Source: Allomyces macrogynus ATCC 38327 (lineage: Eukaryota > Blastocladiomycota > Blastocladiomycetes > Blastocladiales > Blastocladiaceae). Taken from it: 64,000 nucleotides of DNA. Of the stretch, positions 41,650 through 54,243 are shown one piece after another. Every line of letters starts with the position of its first letter. Position 1 is the stretch's first letter. Position numbers and translations under genes: made by a program. The notes below the pieces were generated by a model. That model did not search any database. It was not told where the DNA came from and saw only the letters and a list, made by a program, of their open reading frames with translations. Location of the stretch: the NCBI GenBank assembly GCA_000151295.1, contig GG745367.1, positions 427,052 through 491,051 on the forward strand, read 5' to 3'.

Positions 41650-43489
41650 AACCTGACGTTAACGAAACACGAAATGGCCGTTTGAGGCCTCGATGAATTG
41701 AAAGGGGACTTCGAGAACTTCCAGAAAATGTGGTGGGGAGCTCAAGAGGTGGCCTGAGTCCTGAGCTGAAGGGGGGTTGGAGAGTAATGAGCTGTTGCTG
41801 CTGGCTTGCATTGACATTGCCCATGCCACTATTGGGCCGGGCGCCAGTTGAATGCATATGAAACGGCAGGGGACAACAAGGGGAGCTCGACGGCGCAATG
41901 GAAATCGCAGGGAGATATGATGTGTGGTTCCTGTGGACTCATCAAGGGGCAAGGCAACCAAATGCCTATCTGCAAGCTGGAACAGGCTTCCAGCCACTCT
42001 CAGCCTTTGAACAGACGCCGAAAAAAAGCGAGAGAAGGCTCGAAATGTTTAGAATCATTGAAGAGGTGGGATGGAGTGAGAGTGTGAAGGGGTTCCTCTA
42101 TGGTCAAGTTCTTCTGTGGGCCCATGTGCCCCAATCATTGAAAAATCAATGTAAATATATTAGCTTGTGCTGCCAGCAATGATTTTTGCGCTCATTCAGG
42201 GAGTTCAGCGCATCCACTCCTCCTCCTCCTCCTCTTCCTCCTGTCAAGTCAAGTTGCCCAAAACCAATTCAACACTTCACTGATCATGGCCAATCTGACC
42301 TCAACCATCATCCATGCCTGTGCAATGGCTCCAATCTGTCAACTCCATCCTGCACCAGTGCCACCCCTACAGACAGTTCTGACACCAATGACTGGGACTG
42401 GGACAGGGAAGCATGTCACCCAAATGTCAAGCATGCTTGACCATCTTGCTCTGGTGAAATGGCAGCTAGCTGCAAGCAATGTTGTTGGTGGCGAGACTCT
42501 GCACAGCAAGCCAGGGCGAGTGCATTATCTGCTCCAGTACAAGCACAACATGCTCCAGCACTTGTTCATGATGCAGGCAGCACTCAGGGAGCTGGACCTG
42601 AAAATGTTGACATGACTCTATGCCAAGATCTGCAAGCTGTGCATACCATTTGGCATGCTCAAAAACTGGGTGACCATGGTGGTGAAGATTCTTCATGGAT
42701 ATGTGGGATGCTGTCCAACTGCACTCACATTCCACCCAGGTCAGCTGCACATGTTTGCTGTGCCAGAGGAGGATCTAGCCAAGGGGATTGTGGTTGAGAA
42801 CAATGCAGGGCGTGTCCTTAAGGACAATGGAGTGCATTTCCATATGGTCAATCCAGCCCAGCAGTTGCACCAGCATCAAGGTACTGACTGATTGAATGAT
42901 TGATTGTAGGCGCTCATGACCAGTTTTGTCACTGCACACAACCCTGAAGCCAAGGGCAAAATAGTGTGTCTTGCATGAAAAATGGAACCAGCATTGTGTG
43001 GTTGGGAGAGATGGCAGGAGAGTTGTTGGAGAGTTGGCAGGAGAGTTGAGCCAGCAATATCCATGGACCTCAGCCATGCCATACCATTTGGGCAGGGACA
43101 GCACCACCACGCATCATGTCAATCATCATCAACCAATGCTGGACCAAAAAGACAAAGGCAGGTTGGTCCCTGGCATGGGCTGAGATGGACAGCCAGCATG
43201 GGCGCAGTTACCACCGAGCAAGTCAATTGGATTGGCGACTTTCTTGGGCAGTACCTGCTCAGTTACCTGCACAAAGCCACGTCCGCGTTTCACAAGAAAT
43301 GGGGCCATATGATTGATGACACAAGGATTGGGCGGATTCTGTAGGACCATGGATTGTGGTGCAAGGTTCTCCACCACTTTTTGTCACTCTCCACCAAGAT
43401 GCTGGCCACTCACAAATGCAAGAATCCTCAGTGGTCATGTTCGAGTTCCAAAAGGCCCAGCAGTTGCATGTAGTATGACAAGGTCAGGG
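41650..43489. other. CpG-poor, AT-richer block without a recognised gene; probable decayed repeat
   Basis: Composition changes sharply: CpG is nearly absent from about 42180 to 43200 while TpG and CpA are abundant, in contrast to the CpG-rich genes before it. ORFs of 60-120 codons occur in shifting frames (for example 42286-42615 and 42655-42891 on plus), suggesting a formerly coding element decayed by frameshifts. Stretches such as FRIIEEVGWSESVKGFL (about 42045-42095) look like protein, but I cannot name a family. A (CTC)n tract lies at about 42212-42240. Confidence 0.5.
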
Positions 43490-43673
43490 TGTCGAAGTGT
43501 TCATCTCGCATTTGTGTTTCTTGTTTTTTGTCTTCCCTCATTGTTTCCTTGTTGGAGCTGTTCGAGTTGGATTCTTGTGTAAATAATGGTGGCAACCTAG
43601 GTTATGGTTGCCACCACCGCCAAAGTGCAGAGTGCACACACCAAATGCATTCCTCCTCCCACTCAACCTTGCA
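43490..43673 (+). repeat. copia 5' LTR
   Basis: Begins TGTCGAAGTG, ends about CAACCTTGCA, 184 bp. Matches 48994-49177, 54650-54833 and 60303-60486 in the same orientation. Contains an inner inverted repeat around GGTGGCAACC / GGTTGCCACC. Confidence 0.85.
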
Positions 43674-43677
43674 AAAG

Positions 43678-43695
43678 GTTATGAGCCCTGAGCGC
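43678..43695 (+). promoter_or_regulatory. copia primer-binding site (tRNA-Met anticodon-arm type)
   Basis: GGTTATGAGCCCTGAGCG lies just inside the 5' LTR. Its reverse complement contains CAGGGCTCATAACC, the anticodon stem-loop of a CAU-anticodon tRNA, as in elements primed by a cleaved half tRNA rather than the tRNA 3' end. Confidence 0.6.
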
Positions 43696-43884
43696 ATCCC
43701 AAGCGCTCATGGACTGAACAAACACTGCTGATATCCTTGTCGTGGACCCACTGCTGCTGTGCTCGCCAATTTCTGCGAGAAACGGACCATTTTGACCGAC
43801 TGACTGAGAGGTGACACGCTGGACCCATCTGTTACCACAATGATGACAACAACAACTGAAACTTGAACCACCACCACCTGAAAC

Positions 43885-46800
43885 ATGCTGCATCTGCTCG
43901 AGACAGCGCAACGCCGATTTTTTCGACTCGATTTTGACGATTTTTGCCAACTTTCAACCTGCACCATGACTGTCACCATGACCTCGTCTGTTTTGGTCAA
44001 GATGCCGATCTCTGGCCAACCAGTGACAATTGAGATGCTCAAGGCCAATGGCTCGAACTGGCCAATGTTTGCCAACCATTTTCTTGGCTTTTTGACTGCT
44101 GACCAGCTTGAAGACCTGCTTGAACTCAAGTCCTTCAAGGTTTTGGTTGACACTGATTTCGAGGTTGTGTTGCTGGAACAGCAAGAGGAAATGATGGATG
44201 CGCAATTCAAGAAACTCATTGAGCTCGACTCGGACATCAAGTTTGTTGCCAATGCGATCTATTGGAATGGTCCTGTGGGTGCTGAATGCAAGAAGTACAT
44301 GGCCCACAACAACAAGGCCAAGTTGTGCATCCAGACCATCATCAAGGTCATTTTGCTGTCTGCTGTTGTGTCTGAACTCCTGCTGGTCTTCTCGGACACC
44401 ACCTGTGTCACTGATGCATGGGTGCTGCTGTGCGCTTGTTTTGACAAACATTCTGTGCAAGCCCATCTTGCTAACATCAAGGGGTTGTTCACAAAGCCCA
44501 TGTCGGGTTTTGGTGCTACAGTGGTTCATGAGCACATTGCCAATTTGCAACGCTGTTTTGAAGTGATTTGGTGCCATGAACGTGCCAAGTCGTCCTCGCA
44601 CCTGCACACCAACTTTGCAGACTTGTTCTTGGTCCTCGCACTGCTCTCCTTGCTGCCGCCTGAGTATTCACCAATGGTGCTCTCCTTGGGCGAGCACTAT
44701 GAGGAAATGGCGCTTGTCGAATTACAGACAATTCTTGAGGGGGCCACCGACCAGCTCAAATGCAGCTCTGAGACTGAGACGCAGGGGCTTGTTGTGACAA
44801 AGCGCAAGGACACGAACACCTGTAACAACTGTGGCAAGATTGGTCATTATGTGCGCTTTTGCCTGAACTGGGACCACCAGCGCAAGAACGGCGATGAAAC
44901 CGCGAACTGGCACAAAAAGAAGGGCGCAAATGTTGTGGCCAAGGACGGTGACAAACATGCAATGGTGCATTTGTTGGTGGACAAGTATGAGCGTTTGATG
45001 GCGTCTGCCTGTGGTGCGGACGCCACTGGTGTTGTATTTGGTGCTGCTGAATTTGACGGATTTGCACACTACCCGATTGTCGCCCTCTGCCCCAAAATCG
45101 TGAGACTTGAACGTCAAAGCCATCAGGGCATGGTGATGCCGCCCAGCACGTACCCGCCCATCATTCATGTCAATGCATCGAATTATGAAGGACCAGATCC
45201 TCACCATCATCGTGCGCATGCACTGATGCCTTTGTCGGCGTGCGCACGTCTTGCACAGAGCCTGAAAGTCGACTCGGCTGCTGGTGTGCACTTTTGCAGT
45301 GACAAGTTGCTGTTTGCTATGCTCAACGACATGCGGCCTGGCGAAGGGTTCCTCGTCTCACTGGGTGACCACCACGTGTGCCATCTGATTGGTAAGGGCA
45401 CGATGCGCATCCGCACGCCTTCAGGCAACATTGTTCACCTCAACCCAGTCTGGTACATTCCCGGCTTCAAGACTCTTGTCTCAGTCTCTGAGCTGTACGA
45501 TTGGACTGCTGTGCGAGTCATCTTTAGGGATTGAGACGTCCAAATCGTGCATTGTGAGACTGGGGATCTGCTCGCCAAGGGCGTGTGGCATGGTGATATG
45601 TGGATCGTCCCAGGCGTGTGCGAGAAGGGACCAACCAAGGACGCGTGGGTGCTCGGCGTTTGGGGTAAGCGACCTGTTGGTGCGCATGTCGCCGATGTGG
45701 TCAAGAAGGTGTCGCTCGCCGAGTTGTGGCACGCGCGACTCTTTCACATTGGTCATGATCGCGTTTCGGCCGTGTGTATGCTCGAGCATGGCGTCAAGGA
45801 CGACGTGGGTGTGGTCAAGCCGCTACACGAGTGCATGACGTGTCTTGTGGCCAACGCGCGCAGCCAGCCGCATCTGCTGCGCCATTTGCGTGCAAATCGA
45901 CTATTTGGCGTCCTCCACGCTGATTTGGTGTCGATGAAGACGGTCGGCATGGGGGGTGTCAACTACTTTGCGACAGTCACGGACGAGTACTCACACTGGT
46001 GCTTCGTGCTGCTTCTCCGGCGTAAGGGCGACTTTGGACTGCAGTTTCTCGATTTGCTGAAGCACGCCGAGTCGTTCTTCGGCGTGTCTGCGGGCCGGCT
46101 GCACAGCGACCATGGTGGTGAGTTCATCGGCAACAGTTTATGCTCGATTCTGCTCTCACGTCGCATGCACTTGTCGACAACGTCTCCAAACTCGCCAGAG
46201 TCAAATGGGCTTGCCAAGCGGACGCAGGGTGTGCTCAAGTCGATGGTGCGTGCGGCCATGATGGCCGCCAAGGCGCCGGATTCCCTCTGGCCAAAGTGTG
46301 TGCGCACGGTGTGCTATGTGCGCAACCGTGTGCCAAGTGACTCGCTCGGTGGCTGCTCGCCATACCAGGTTGTTTTCAGCGCGTCACCCAACATGTCGAA
46401 GTGCAAGGTGTGGGGCTTGCTTGGTGGCGCTGTTGTTCCGACAACGCAGGCGCATCAGGGCGCGTCCGGATTTGCTGCAGTTGTGGCAGTGCGCATGGTT
46501 GGCTATGGAGATGAGTTGCCGTGGGTCACACGCAATGGCTACCGTGTGTGGGACGGACAGAAGGTGTTTGTCACGCGTGATGTCAAGTTTGCCGAGCGGC
46601 TCTGTGTTGCAGAGTCACGTGTTGTTGCTGGTGCTCCTCGCACGTTGCCATCGGCCAAGTTCAAGGTTGGGTCGCCCGTGCGAGTTGATTTGGGGTCGCT
46701 GGACGTGCCGTCGACTGTGGTCGATGGTGTTGGTGGCGATGAAGTTGTTGATGAGGAGATCAGGCGTGGTGCGCGGCGTGATCAAGTTCAAGTGCCTATG

Positions 46801-48972
46801 GCGGTTCCGGATCAACTTCCCGCAGTCAACCTGATTGCCGAGCTCCCACTGGCGGGGCCAGCGTTGGAGCGCGATTTTCTACAAGCCGGCGAGAGACCCA
46901 GTTTGCTGCAAGTGGACCAGGAACCAATGGGGGTCCTCGTGGACGTGGGGGAGCCCAGTCGTCAGGCCAATGCGCCAGAAGTGAGTGATGGGGGTGTTGG
47001 TGCTCTTCGACCTGATGCTCATGCGCCCGTCGCGCGGCAATTGTGCCATTTGCGCGGCCTACAGCCCGAGGTCGCTCGCCGTTTTGATCCCGACGCCAAT
47101 GCCCGTGTCTGCAGTATGCCCGACATGGGGGAGGTGGATCCTGAACCTAAAAGGGGCGTCGAACGTGCTGCTGACGCAGTTGAGAATGTGCGCATGTTGC
47201 AGCTGAATAGTGATTGCACTGATGCTTCAGCCCCTCTTGTTCGTTCCCTAGCTGGCCCTGGTGTTGACTCAGGCTCGCCCCTGTCCGGAATTGTTGATCT
47301 CGATTTGCCGACACTGTTTCTATGTGCGCACCTGGACTCGGATCTCAGCAAGTCTGTTGAGTTGGCAAGTGCGGTGCTCGCATGCGTTGCCGCAGCTCAA
47401 GTCGGCGCCCAGGGTGCAGTTTGGGATCCCAAGACGGTCGAGGAAGCGCTAGCGCACCCGGACTGGCGCGCGCCGACATTTGACGAGTACAACTCGCTCG
47501 TCGAGAATGGGACATGGGTGCTCGTCAACCGCCGCCCAGGCGACAAGGTGATGCGCTCCGGTTGGATCTTCAAGTGGAAACTCGGGGCAGACAGAAAGCC
47601 CATGCGTGCCAAGTCGCGACTTGTTGCCAAGGGATACACGGCCATTCCAGGCGTGCATTACACGGACACGTTTGCGCCTGTTGCGTTGTTTGACACGCTG
47701 CGTCTGATCCTGTCGCTCGCCGCGTATCTCAAGGTCTGGCCGCTGCAGCTCGACATCAAGACGGCCTTCCTGTACGGTTACATCAAGAAGCACGTGCTCA
47801 TGGAGCAGCCACCAGGCTTCATTGACAAGAAGAACTCGGACAAGGTCTGCATGCTCGTTAAGGCGCTGTACGGCACCAAGCAGGCCCCGCGCATGTGGTT
47901 CTGCCATTTGGCCGATTACCTGATTTCGCTCGGATTCGTGGAGTCCAAGTATGACAAGTGCCTGTTCATGCACAAGATGGGCAAGGGCGTGATCTTCCTT
48001 GGAGTCTATGTCGACGACTTGCCGATTGTCGCGTCTACCAAGGAGCTGCGCAAGTGGATTGTCGACAAGTTGAAGTCCGAGTTCAAGGTGCACGACTTGG
48101 GCGATGCAGCATGGTTGCTCGTGTGCAAGATTACGTACAGCAACGACGGGTTGATTTACCTTGACCAGAGCCAGTACATCAAGTCAATGGGCAAGCGGTT
48201 CCAGATCCCCAAAAAGATGCGGCCGGTGATCCCGATGCGACCCAACGACTTCAAGGAGCTGCTCGATTTGCCCAAGATCATTGATCCAGTCGTGAAGACC
48301 GAGTACCTCGCCATTGTCGGGTCGCTGCTCTTTGCGGCGACCAAAACGCGGCCGGACATTGCCACTGCGACTGCAATTCTTGGCCGTTTCATGCATGCAC
48401 CTGGTATGCTACATCTCGTGGCCGCAAAGCGGCTTGTTGGGTACCTGTTGGGCACGTCGAACCTCGGCATCAAGTTTTTGGGCAAGGATATGAAACTTGA
48501 CGCGTTAGCTGATGCCGATTGGGCCAAGGATCGTGGCGACCGCAAGTCGACGTCGGGTTTTGTGATATGGGTTGGCGGTAGCCCTGTTGCCTGGCGCTCG
48601 AAGAAGCAGACGCTCGTGGCAAAGTCGACCATGGCTGCAGAGTACGTGTCGGCAAGCTTAGCAGACGACACGATCCTCACGATATGCGCGCTGCTGGAAG
48701 AGCTCGGGTACAAACAGGATGGACCGATGCTGCTCATGGAAGATAACGAGTTGGCGGAGCATGTCGCCAAGGACGCGCTGCTCTCGTCGAAACACGTTGA
48801 GATCCACGCCCACTGGTTGCAGGACCAAGTTGCCAAGAAAACGATTGACCTGCGGCGCGTGGACACGGAGAACCAGATTGCCGACATTTTGACCAAGCCG
48901 CTTGCTGCTCCTGCATTCCGCAAGCTTCGTGACATGATTGGAGATGCGAAAGTGATTGCTCCGCGCACGTAG
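43885..48972 (+). CDS. copia Gag-Pol polyprotein with one in-frame TGA
   Basis: A single frame of 1,696 codons is broken only by TGA at 45532-45534. Before it: Gag, the CCHC knuckle CNNCGKIGHYVRFC (about 44826), and the aspartic protease motif KVDSAAGVHFC (about 45268), with DSA in place of the usual DSG. After it: integrase zinc finger (WHARLFHIGH...CMTC), catalytic residues in LHADLVS, LHSDHGGEF and NSPESNGLAKR, reverse transcriptase with PLQLDIKTAFLYG and catalytic YVDD (about 48009), and RNase H with DADWAKDRGDRKSTSG and AKSTMAAEYV. It would form virus-like particles and integrate cDNA. The stop either inactivates it or is read through; a loss by CGA to TGA is plausible given the neighbouring gypsy copies. 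Confidence 0.88.
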
Positions 48973-48986
48973 GGAATGCTCGCCGT

Positions 48987-48993
48987 GGGGGAG
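48987..48993 (+). promoter_or_regulatory. copia polypurine tract
   Basis: GGGGGAG immediately before the 3' LTR, the plus-strand primer site. Confidence 0.65.
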
Positions 48994-49177
48994 TGTCGAA
49001 GTGTTCGTCTCGCATTTGTGTTTCTTGTTTATTGTCTTCCCTCATTGTTTCCTTGTTGGAGCTGTTCGAGTTGGATTCTTGTGTAAATGATGGTGGCAAC
49101 CTAGGTTATGGTTGCCACCACCACTGAAGTGCAGAGTGCACACACCAAATGCATTCCTTCTCCCGCTCAACCTTGCG
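48994..49177 (+). repeat. copia 3' LTR, shared with the tandem array
   Basis: 184 bp, TGTCGAAGTG to CAACCTTGCG. The neighbouring gypsy sequence starts right after it, with no target-site duplication. Confidence 0.85.
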
Positions 49178-52100
49178 AAACGTGGTTCCGGATTGAAACG
49201 TTTTTGGATTTCGGGTGCTTGTCCAAGCAACCGGCGCGACTTGTGGTTCTCGTTCAGGGAAGCAGGTTCAGGAGCAGCAGTGACATGATCAGGTGGCAGC
49301 GCAATCTCGTCATACTCGCCAATGCCATCATCAGGTTCGTCGCCAGAGTCAGAGGTATTGCTTTCGTCAGTGCGATCTTGGCCTTGTGCTGGCGCACCAC
49401 CCAAAGGTGCCTGTTTTAAGTGGTCGGCGTGGAAGACATCGTGAACACGGTTGGCGGTTATACGATCCGGTAGTTCGAGCTGGAAGCTCACAGGGGAGCG
49501 TTGAGCAATGACCTTGAACGGTCCAATATACGATGGCCGGAGCTTGGCTGTGACTGGAAGTCCAGCAGTATCGGCGTTCAGGTTGTGTGCATTGAGCATG
49601 ACGAAATCGCCGATTAGTGGTTGCCAAACAGCTGCTTGGTTTCAAGGATTGCGTTGCAGCATGCGCTGCTGCGAGTCCAAGATGGCGTCATGAATACGGA
49701 GAAGTCATGAGGCCAGGTCGCTGAACATCAGTGGATCGAGACAAGTGGCTGTAAACGTGGTTGCTGGAAGTCGAGGTAGCATGCCAACAGCTGCTTGGAG
49801 TGGTGACATGCCGAGATCGTGATGGCGGGCAGAGTTGTACGTCAACTGCACAATCGGAACCATGTCCTCCCACCGCGTGCCGTCAAGACCGTGCAGTGCT
49901 GTTTTCAAGATGCGAGGGAACTCGCGGTTGGTCACTTCGGCCTGGCCATCGCTCTGCGGGCGATAAGCTGTTGTCGGCTTGAGCTTCGTGCCAAGACGTT
50001 TCCACAAGTACGTGAAGACCTGTGCACGGAAGAGAACGTCGCGATCGGAGACAATGGACGCGGGAAGCGAAAAGTACTTGACCCACTCCTTGAACAGAAT
50101 TTCCGCAGCATCCTCGGCCGTGATTGTGTCGCGGCATGGCACGAAGACAGCGTACTTGGTAAAGCGGTCAACAATGGTGAGGACCTGGTTGTTGCCTGCG
50201 CGCGACATCGGGAGCCCCCTGATGAAGTCCATGAAATTTCCGAGAACGGCCCTGTTGGAATGGGAAGCGGCTGTACTTGTTGGGGCGGCTGGTTACGGGT
50301 TCGAAACTTGGCACAGGTCGTGCACTTCTTGACTAGCGACTCGACGTCGTGGTAGAGGCCGGGCCAGTAGAGTCCTTGCGCAGCGAGATAGTACGTCCGC
50401 GCAATACCAAGATGCGCGACGCCATTATCGTGATGATGTTCGGCGAGAAGTTGCGCGCGCAAGTCATCAGCGTCAGGGACGACGAGTCGAATCTAGCCAA
50501 AATGATTCTTGAGGTACAGAAGGCCTTCGAGGTGAATAAAGTTGCGGTGCGTATGCGACGTGTGGGGACCAAGGGGTTGCGCGAGCTGCGTCAAGATGGC
50601 TTGGCACCATTCGTCTTGGTCGTAAGCGGCACGAATCCGATCCAAGACCTCGTCAGCCGAAGCATGAGCAGTATTGATTTCCGATAGTTCGACACGCTTG
50701 AGGGGCAAGGTTGGCGGCTCTGGAGGATTCGCAGGGTCCGCCACGTAGTCAGGTTGGCGGGAGAGCGCATCAGCGATTGAGTTCTTGGCCCCAGCAATGT
50801 GCTTGATCGTAAATGGCATGAACGACTGGATCAGATCCAGAGCGGCACGTTGAGCTCAAGTCAGATCGTGTTTCTTGTTGAGGAAATGCGACAGTGCTTG
50901 GTTGTCAGCGAAGATCATGAATTTGCGACCCTCGACCAGGTACCCATCATACTCCTTGAGCGAATCGCGAACGGCCAAGAGCTCAAGGTCATGAGCGGGA
51001 TAATTGCGCTCCATCGGCTTGAGTTTGCGCGAATTGAACGACAAGACCTTGCCATTCTGCACCAAAGCAAAGCCGAGACCAAACGAGCTTACATCGCAAT
51101 AAATTTCGAACGGCAGGCCTGGGTCAATCGGCGTCAGTGCCACTGAGTCAGCGATCAGCCTCTTGATTTCAGCAAATGCAGCGACTGCTAGCTTAGTCTC
51201 GAAGGCATCCCTTGGCGTTCCGTCGGTTAGCAAGTCAGAGAGTGGCGCGACGATGCTCGAGTAGTGGGGAACGTGCGCAGAGAGGTACTGGGCCAATCCG
51301 AGAAATTGTTGGACATCGTTGCGAGTCTTGAGCAGCGGCCAATCCATAATCGACTTGATTTTCTTTGGGTCCGGGCGGATTTCGCCATTGCGAATGACGT
51401 GGCCCAGGAAATGCACATGGTCGTTGGCGTAGGAAGCCTTTTTGGGCGTCGCGTAGAGTCGTTGTTGGCGCAAAGTAGCAAAGACAGCGTCCAAGTGGTT
51501 TGCGTGCTCGTCCATCGTGTCGCTGAAGATCACGACGTCGTCAAAGTAGAAGGCAATGAACTCGTCGCCCAAGTGGCCAAGAACGGAGCGCATCATACGC
51601 GAAAAAGCGGATCCAGCGCCTGCGAGCCCGAATGGCATGACGGTGAACGCAAAGTTGCCAAGCGGGCAGGTGAACGTGGTCCAGACTTGCGAGTCTGGGT
51701 GAACGTGCAGTTGGTGGTAGCCGGAAGCAAGGTCAATCGCAGTGAAAATTTTCGCTTTTGCGACGCGAGAGCGCAACTCGTCGGAATGAGGGATCGGGTA
51801 CGGATCGACAATCGTGGCTGCATTGATGGTGCGAAAATCGACGCACATGCGCAAGTCGCCGTTCTTCTTCTTGACAAACAGAATTGGTGAAGCGAACGGC
51901 GCGTCGCTTGGTTTGATGGCCCCACGCTGCAGGAGCGATGCAATCTCCTTCTTCAGTGCTTCGTGCTCCAATGCCGATAGACGAGGGATGCGAGGCCGTG
52001 GGTATTCAAAGTTCGGCGCGAGTCGGATCTGGAAATCGAGCGGGCCACGATCGGGCGGCTGGAAGCCTTTGGGCAAACCGTTCAAGACATCCTTGTACTT

Positions 52101-53999
52101 GTGCAGGATCGGTTCGATGATTGCGCGGTCGGATGGTGAGAGATGGTTGATGTCAGGTGCAAAGTTGGTGCTTGAGGTGGCAGCTCGAAGCTCGATCGCA
52201 AAGACTGGGCCATCAGCGTTGCGCATAGCACGGCCGAAACCGTTCATGGAGACAGCAGCAATGCTGATGCTGCACCCTGGCGTTGTGCCAGGTATCGGAC
52301 GAGAGTATTCGTCGCCGAGTCGGTTTTTCATGACGCCAGTTGTCCAATCAATGTCCGGGTTCATGTTGGCAAGCCAAGTCATGCCCAGGATGGCCTGGAA
52401 ATCGGCGCCGTTGAGCAGGTAAAAGAATTCGCGCGAGATGAACTTTCCGACTTGCACATCGAGCCAAACGCCCTTGGTCAGAGCACGGGTCTGGCCATCT
52501 AGAGCACGGGTCTGGCCATCTGCGAGAACGCAGTCGACTTGAACGTCGACAGTCTTGGATTCGCCGGTGCGTTTCAGGATTGACGAGTTGAGAAAGTTGG
52601 CACCAGCACCACAATCAATCTTGGCGCGAAGTTGAGCTTGCTGTGGGCCAAGCGAGGCCGTGTGCGAAAATACCGAGCGCGTTCATGCTGAGCCAAGTGA
52701 AATGCGCTGAGGTGTTGCGTCATCAGAGCATTCAGAATCGTCGGTTTCGATCTGCATCAGAACATTATCGACAACCTTGGACACGCCATCTTCAATGCCA
52801 GCAGTTGCGACCTCGACCTTCTTCCCACACGACTTGATGCGGGTGAGTAGGTCCGCCGGGCAACCGTCGTAGCGACCACGGCGAGGGTTACCGCCTTGCG
52901 AGAGACACTGCAAGTTGCTGTGCGACGTGGTCATATGGTACAGGCATCCGTACGAGTCGACAATGTTGTTGCGGTCAAAGTTGCTGCTTGGTGTGCGGTC
53001 AGACTGCTGGCACGGTGAACCGAATCGAGTACGTTGGTTGCCAACGTTGTTGCGGTACGTCGGCTGCGGCTTCAGAGCCGCCAGGTCAATGTCCATGGGG
53101 TCGTCCAGCCCCGTGGTGTGGCCAATCGAGTGTGCTTCGAGCAATGCCTGGACGATCTCCTGGTGCGTCAAGTGTTCACGTCTGTCGCCCGCCTTCTGGA
53201 CCTCGCCGAGAGCACGGGCCAGTTCTTTGCGGGCTCGAGAGTTAACGCGTCCACGCAACAGGCGGAAGTACTCGGCGTCGGACATGTTGCTGACACAGCT
53301 GGCGTGCTCATCAAATTGTTTCAAGAATTCGAATGGGGGAGTATTGCCCTGCCGCAACCGTTCGAGCGCCTTTTACAAGTCGGTGCCAATCGTCAAGGGC
53401 ACAAAGTAAGTGCGGAGCATGTTGATGACCTCGGTCCAGTGCGTTGTCGGAATAGGTTGCGCCGTGCGCCGCCAAAACGCAATCGCCTCGCCAGAAAGTT
53501 GGCCAATAACAAATCGGATCTTGTCTTGTTCGGTCCAGCCACAACCGTTGAGGTAGAGTTCGAGCTTGAGCTGGAATGTGTCCAGAGCACCAATGTCACG
53601 AGAGCCATCAAACGTCGGCTTGTCCATGGCCCGTTGGACCGAGATTGAGTGATCTTGACTGGCGACAGCAGCTGCGGCGGCTTCAGCAGCAACACGAGTG
53701 GCAGTGGCACCCATGCTCATCCAGATAGACTGCGCTGCCACATTTGCAATGGATTCGTGTGGCTTGGTGAGCGTTCCATCATGCGAGACTTGCCAATAGC
53801 TCTTTTCCTTGACAGCATTATTGACAAATGCGACATGGGTATCGTTGGTGGCATCGAGTTTGACCGACGAAATCGAGGTAGTGGCAGTTGCGCCAGAGCG
53901 TTCGTCGATGAACGCATTGTATCCAGAGACGGTCGTGCCTGCGTAACGTGGCACGAGAACGAGAACTTGTTGGGAGGAAGAAGAAGCCTTGGGCGGCAT
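49178..53999 (-). pseudogene. gypsy Gag-Pol, copy 1, with six in-frame stops and one frameshift
   Basis: From ATG 53999 one frame runs through Gag (FRLLRGRVNSRARKELA and a C/H knuckle), protease (KIDCGAGANFLNSS), RT (FVKKKNGDLRMCVDFR, AIDLASGYHQL, catalytic FDD in FYFDDVVIF), RNase H (CDVSSFGLGFALVQNGK, KHIAGAKNSIADALSR) and the integrase zinc finger. Stops interrupt this frame: TAA at 53373, TGA at 52683, TGA at 50856 and TAG at 50493. Near 50232 the frame shifts by one base; the integrase core follows (IVDRFTKYAVFVP, IVSDRDVLF, QSDGQAEVTNR), then TGA at 49705 and, in this copy only, TGA at 49641. The last ORF reads on into the copia LTR. A 21-bp tandem repeat lies in the protease-RT linker (DGQTRAL twice). 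Not autonomous. Confidence 0.85.
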
Positions 54000-54235
54000 T
54001 GTTGTGTTGGTACGTGTGCGAATCGAGTATCGAGAGAGAATGTGCCGTGAAGGCGAGAGATTCGTCGTGAATGCAGAGGAAAGCGCGAGGGTGTAGTGAA
54101 GGTGATGGAGCCGTGAAGGCTTTGAGGTGCGGACTGAGCGGCCATGCGCGAGGAGTCGTCACGGACAGACGCTATCAAAATGATATGGTGTCGAGTGTGG
54201 AATGAGCCTGTTGTACCCAGACGAACGTTTGGACG

Positions 54236-54243
54236 TTTATATA
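54236..54243 (-). promoter_or_regulatory. TATA box of gypsy copy 1
   Basis: TTTATATA on plus gives TATATAAA on minus, about 235 bp upstream of the Gag ATG; the same site lies at 59889-59896 in copy 2. Confidence 0.5.

Larger units (their letters stand above)
43490..49177 (+). mobile_element. Ty1/copia LTR retrotransposon, near full length
   Basis: 5' LTR 43490-43673, primer-binding site at about 43678, gag-pol 43885-48972, polypurine tract GGGGGAG at 48987-48993, 3' LTR 48994-49177. The order gag, protease, integrase, RT, RNase H marks it as copia type. The LTRs differ at about nine of 184 positions, so the insertion is not recent. No target-site duplication is visible: the 5' flank is CAGGG, while the 3' LTR abuts gypsy sequence directly. 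Confidence 0.9.
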
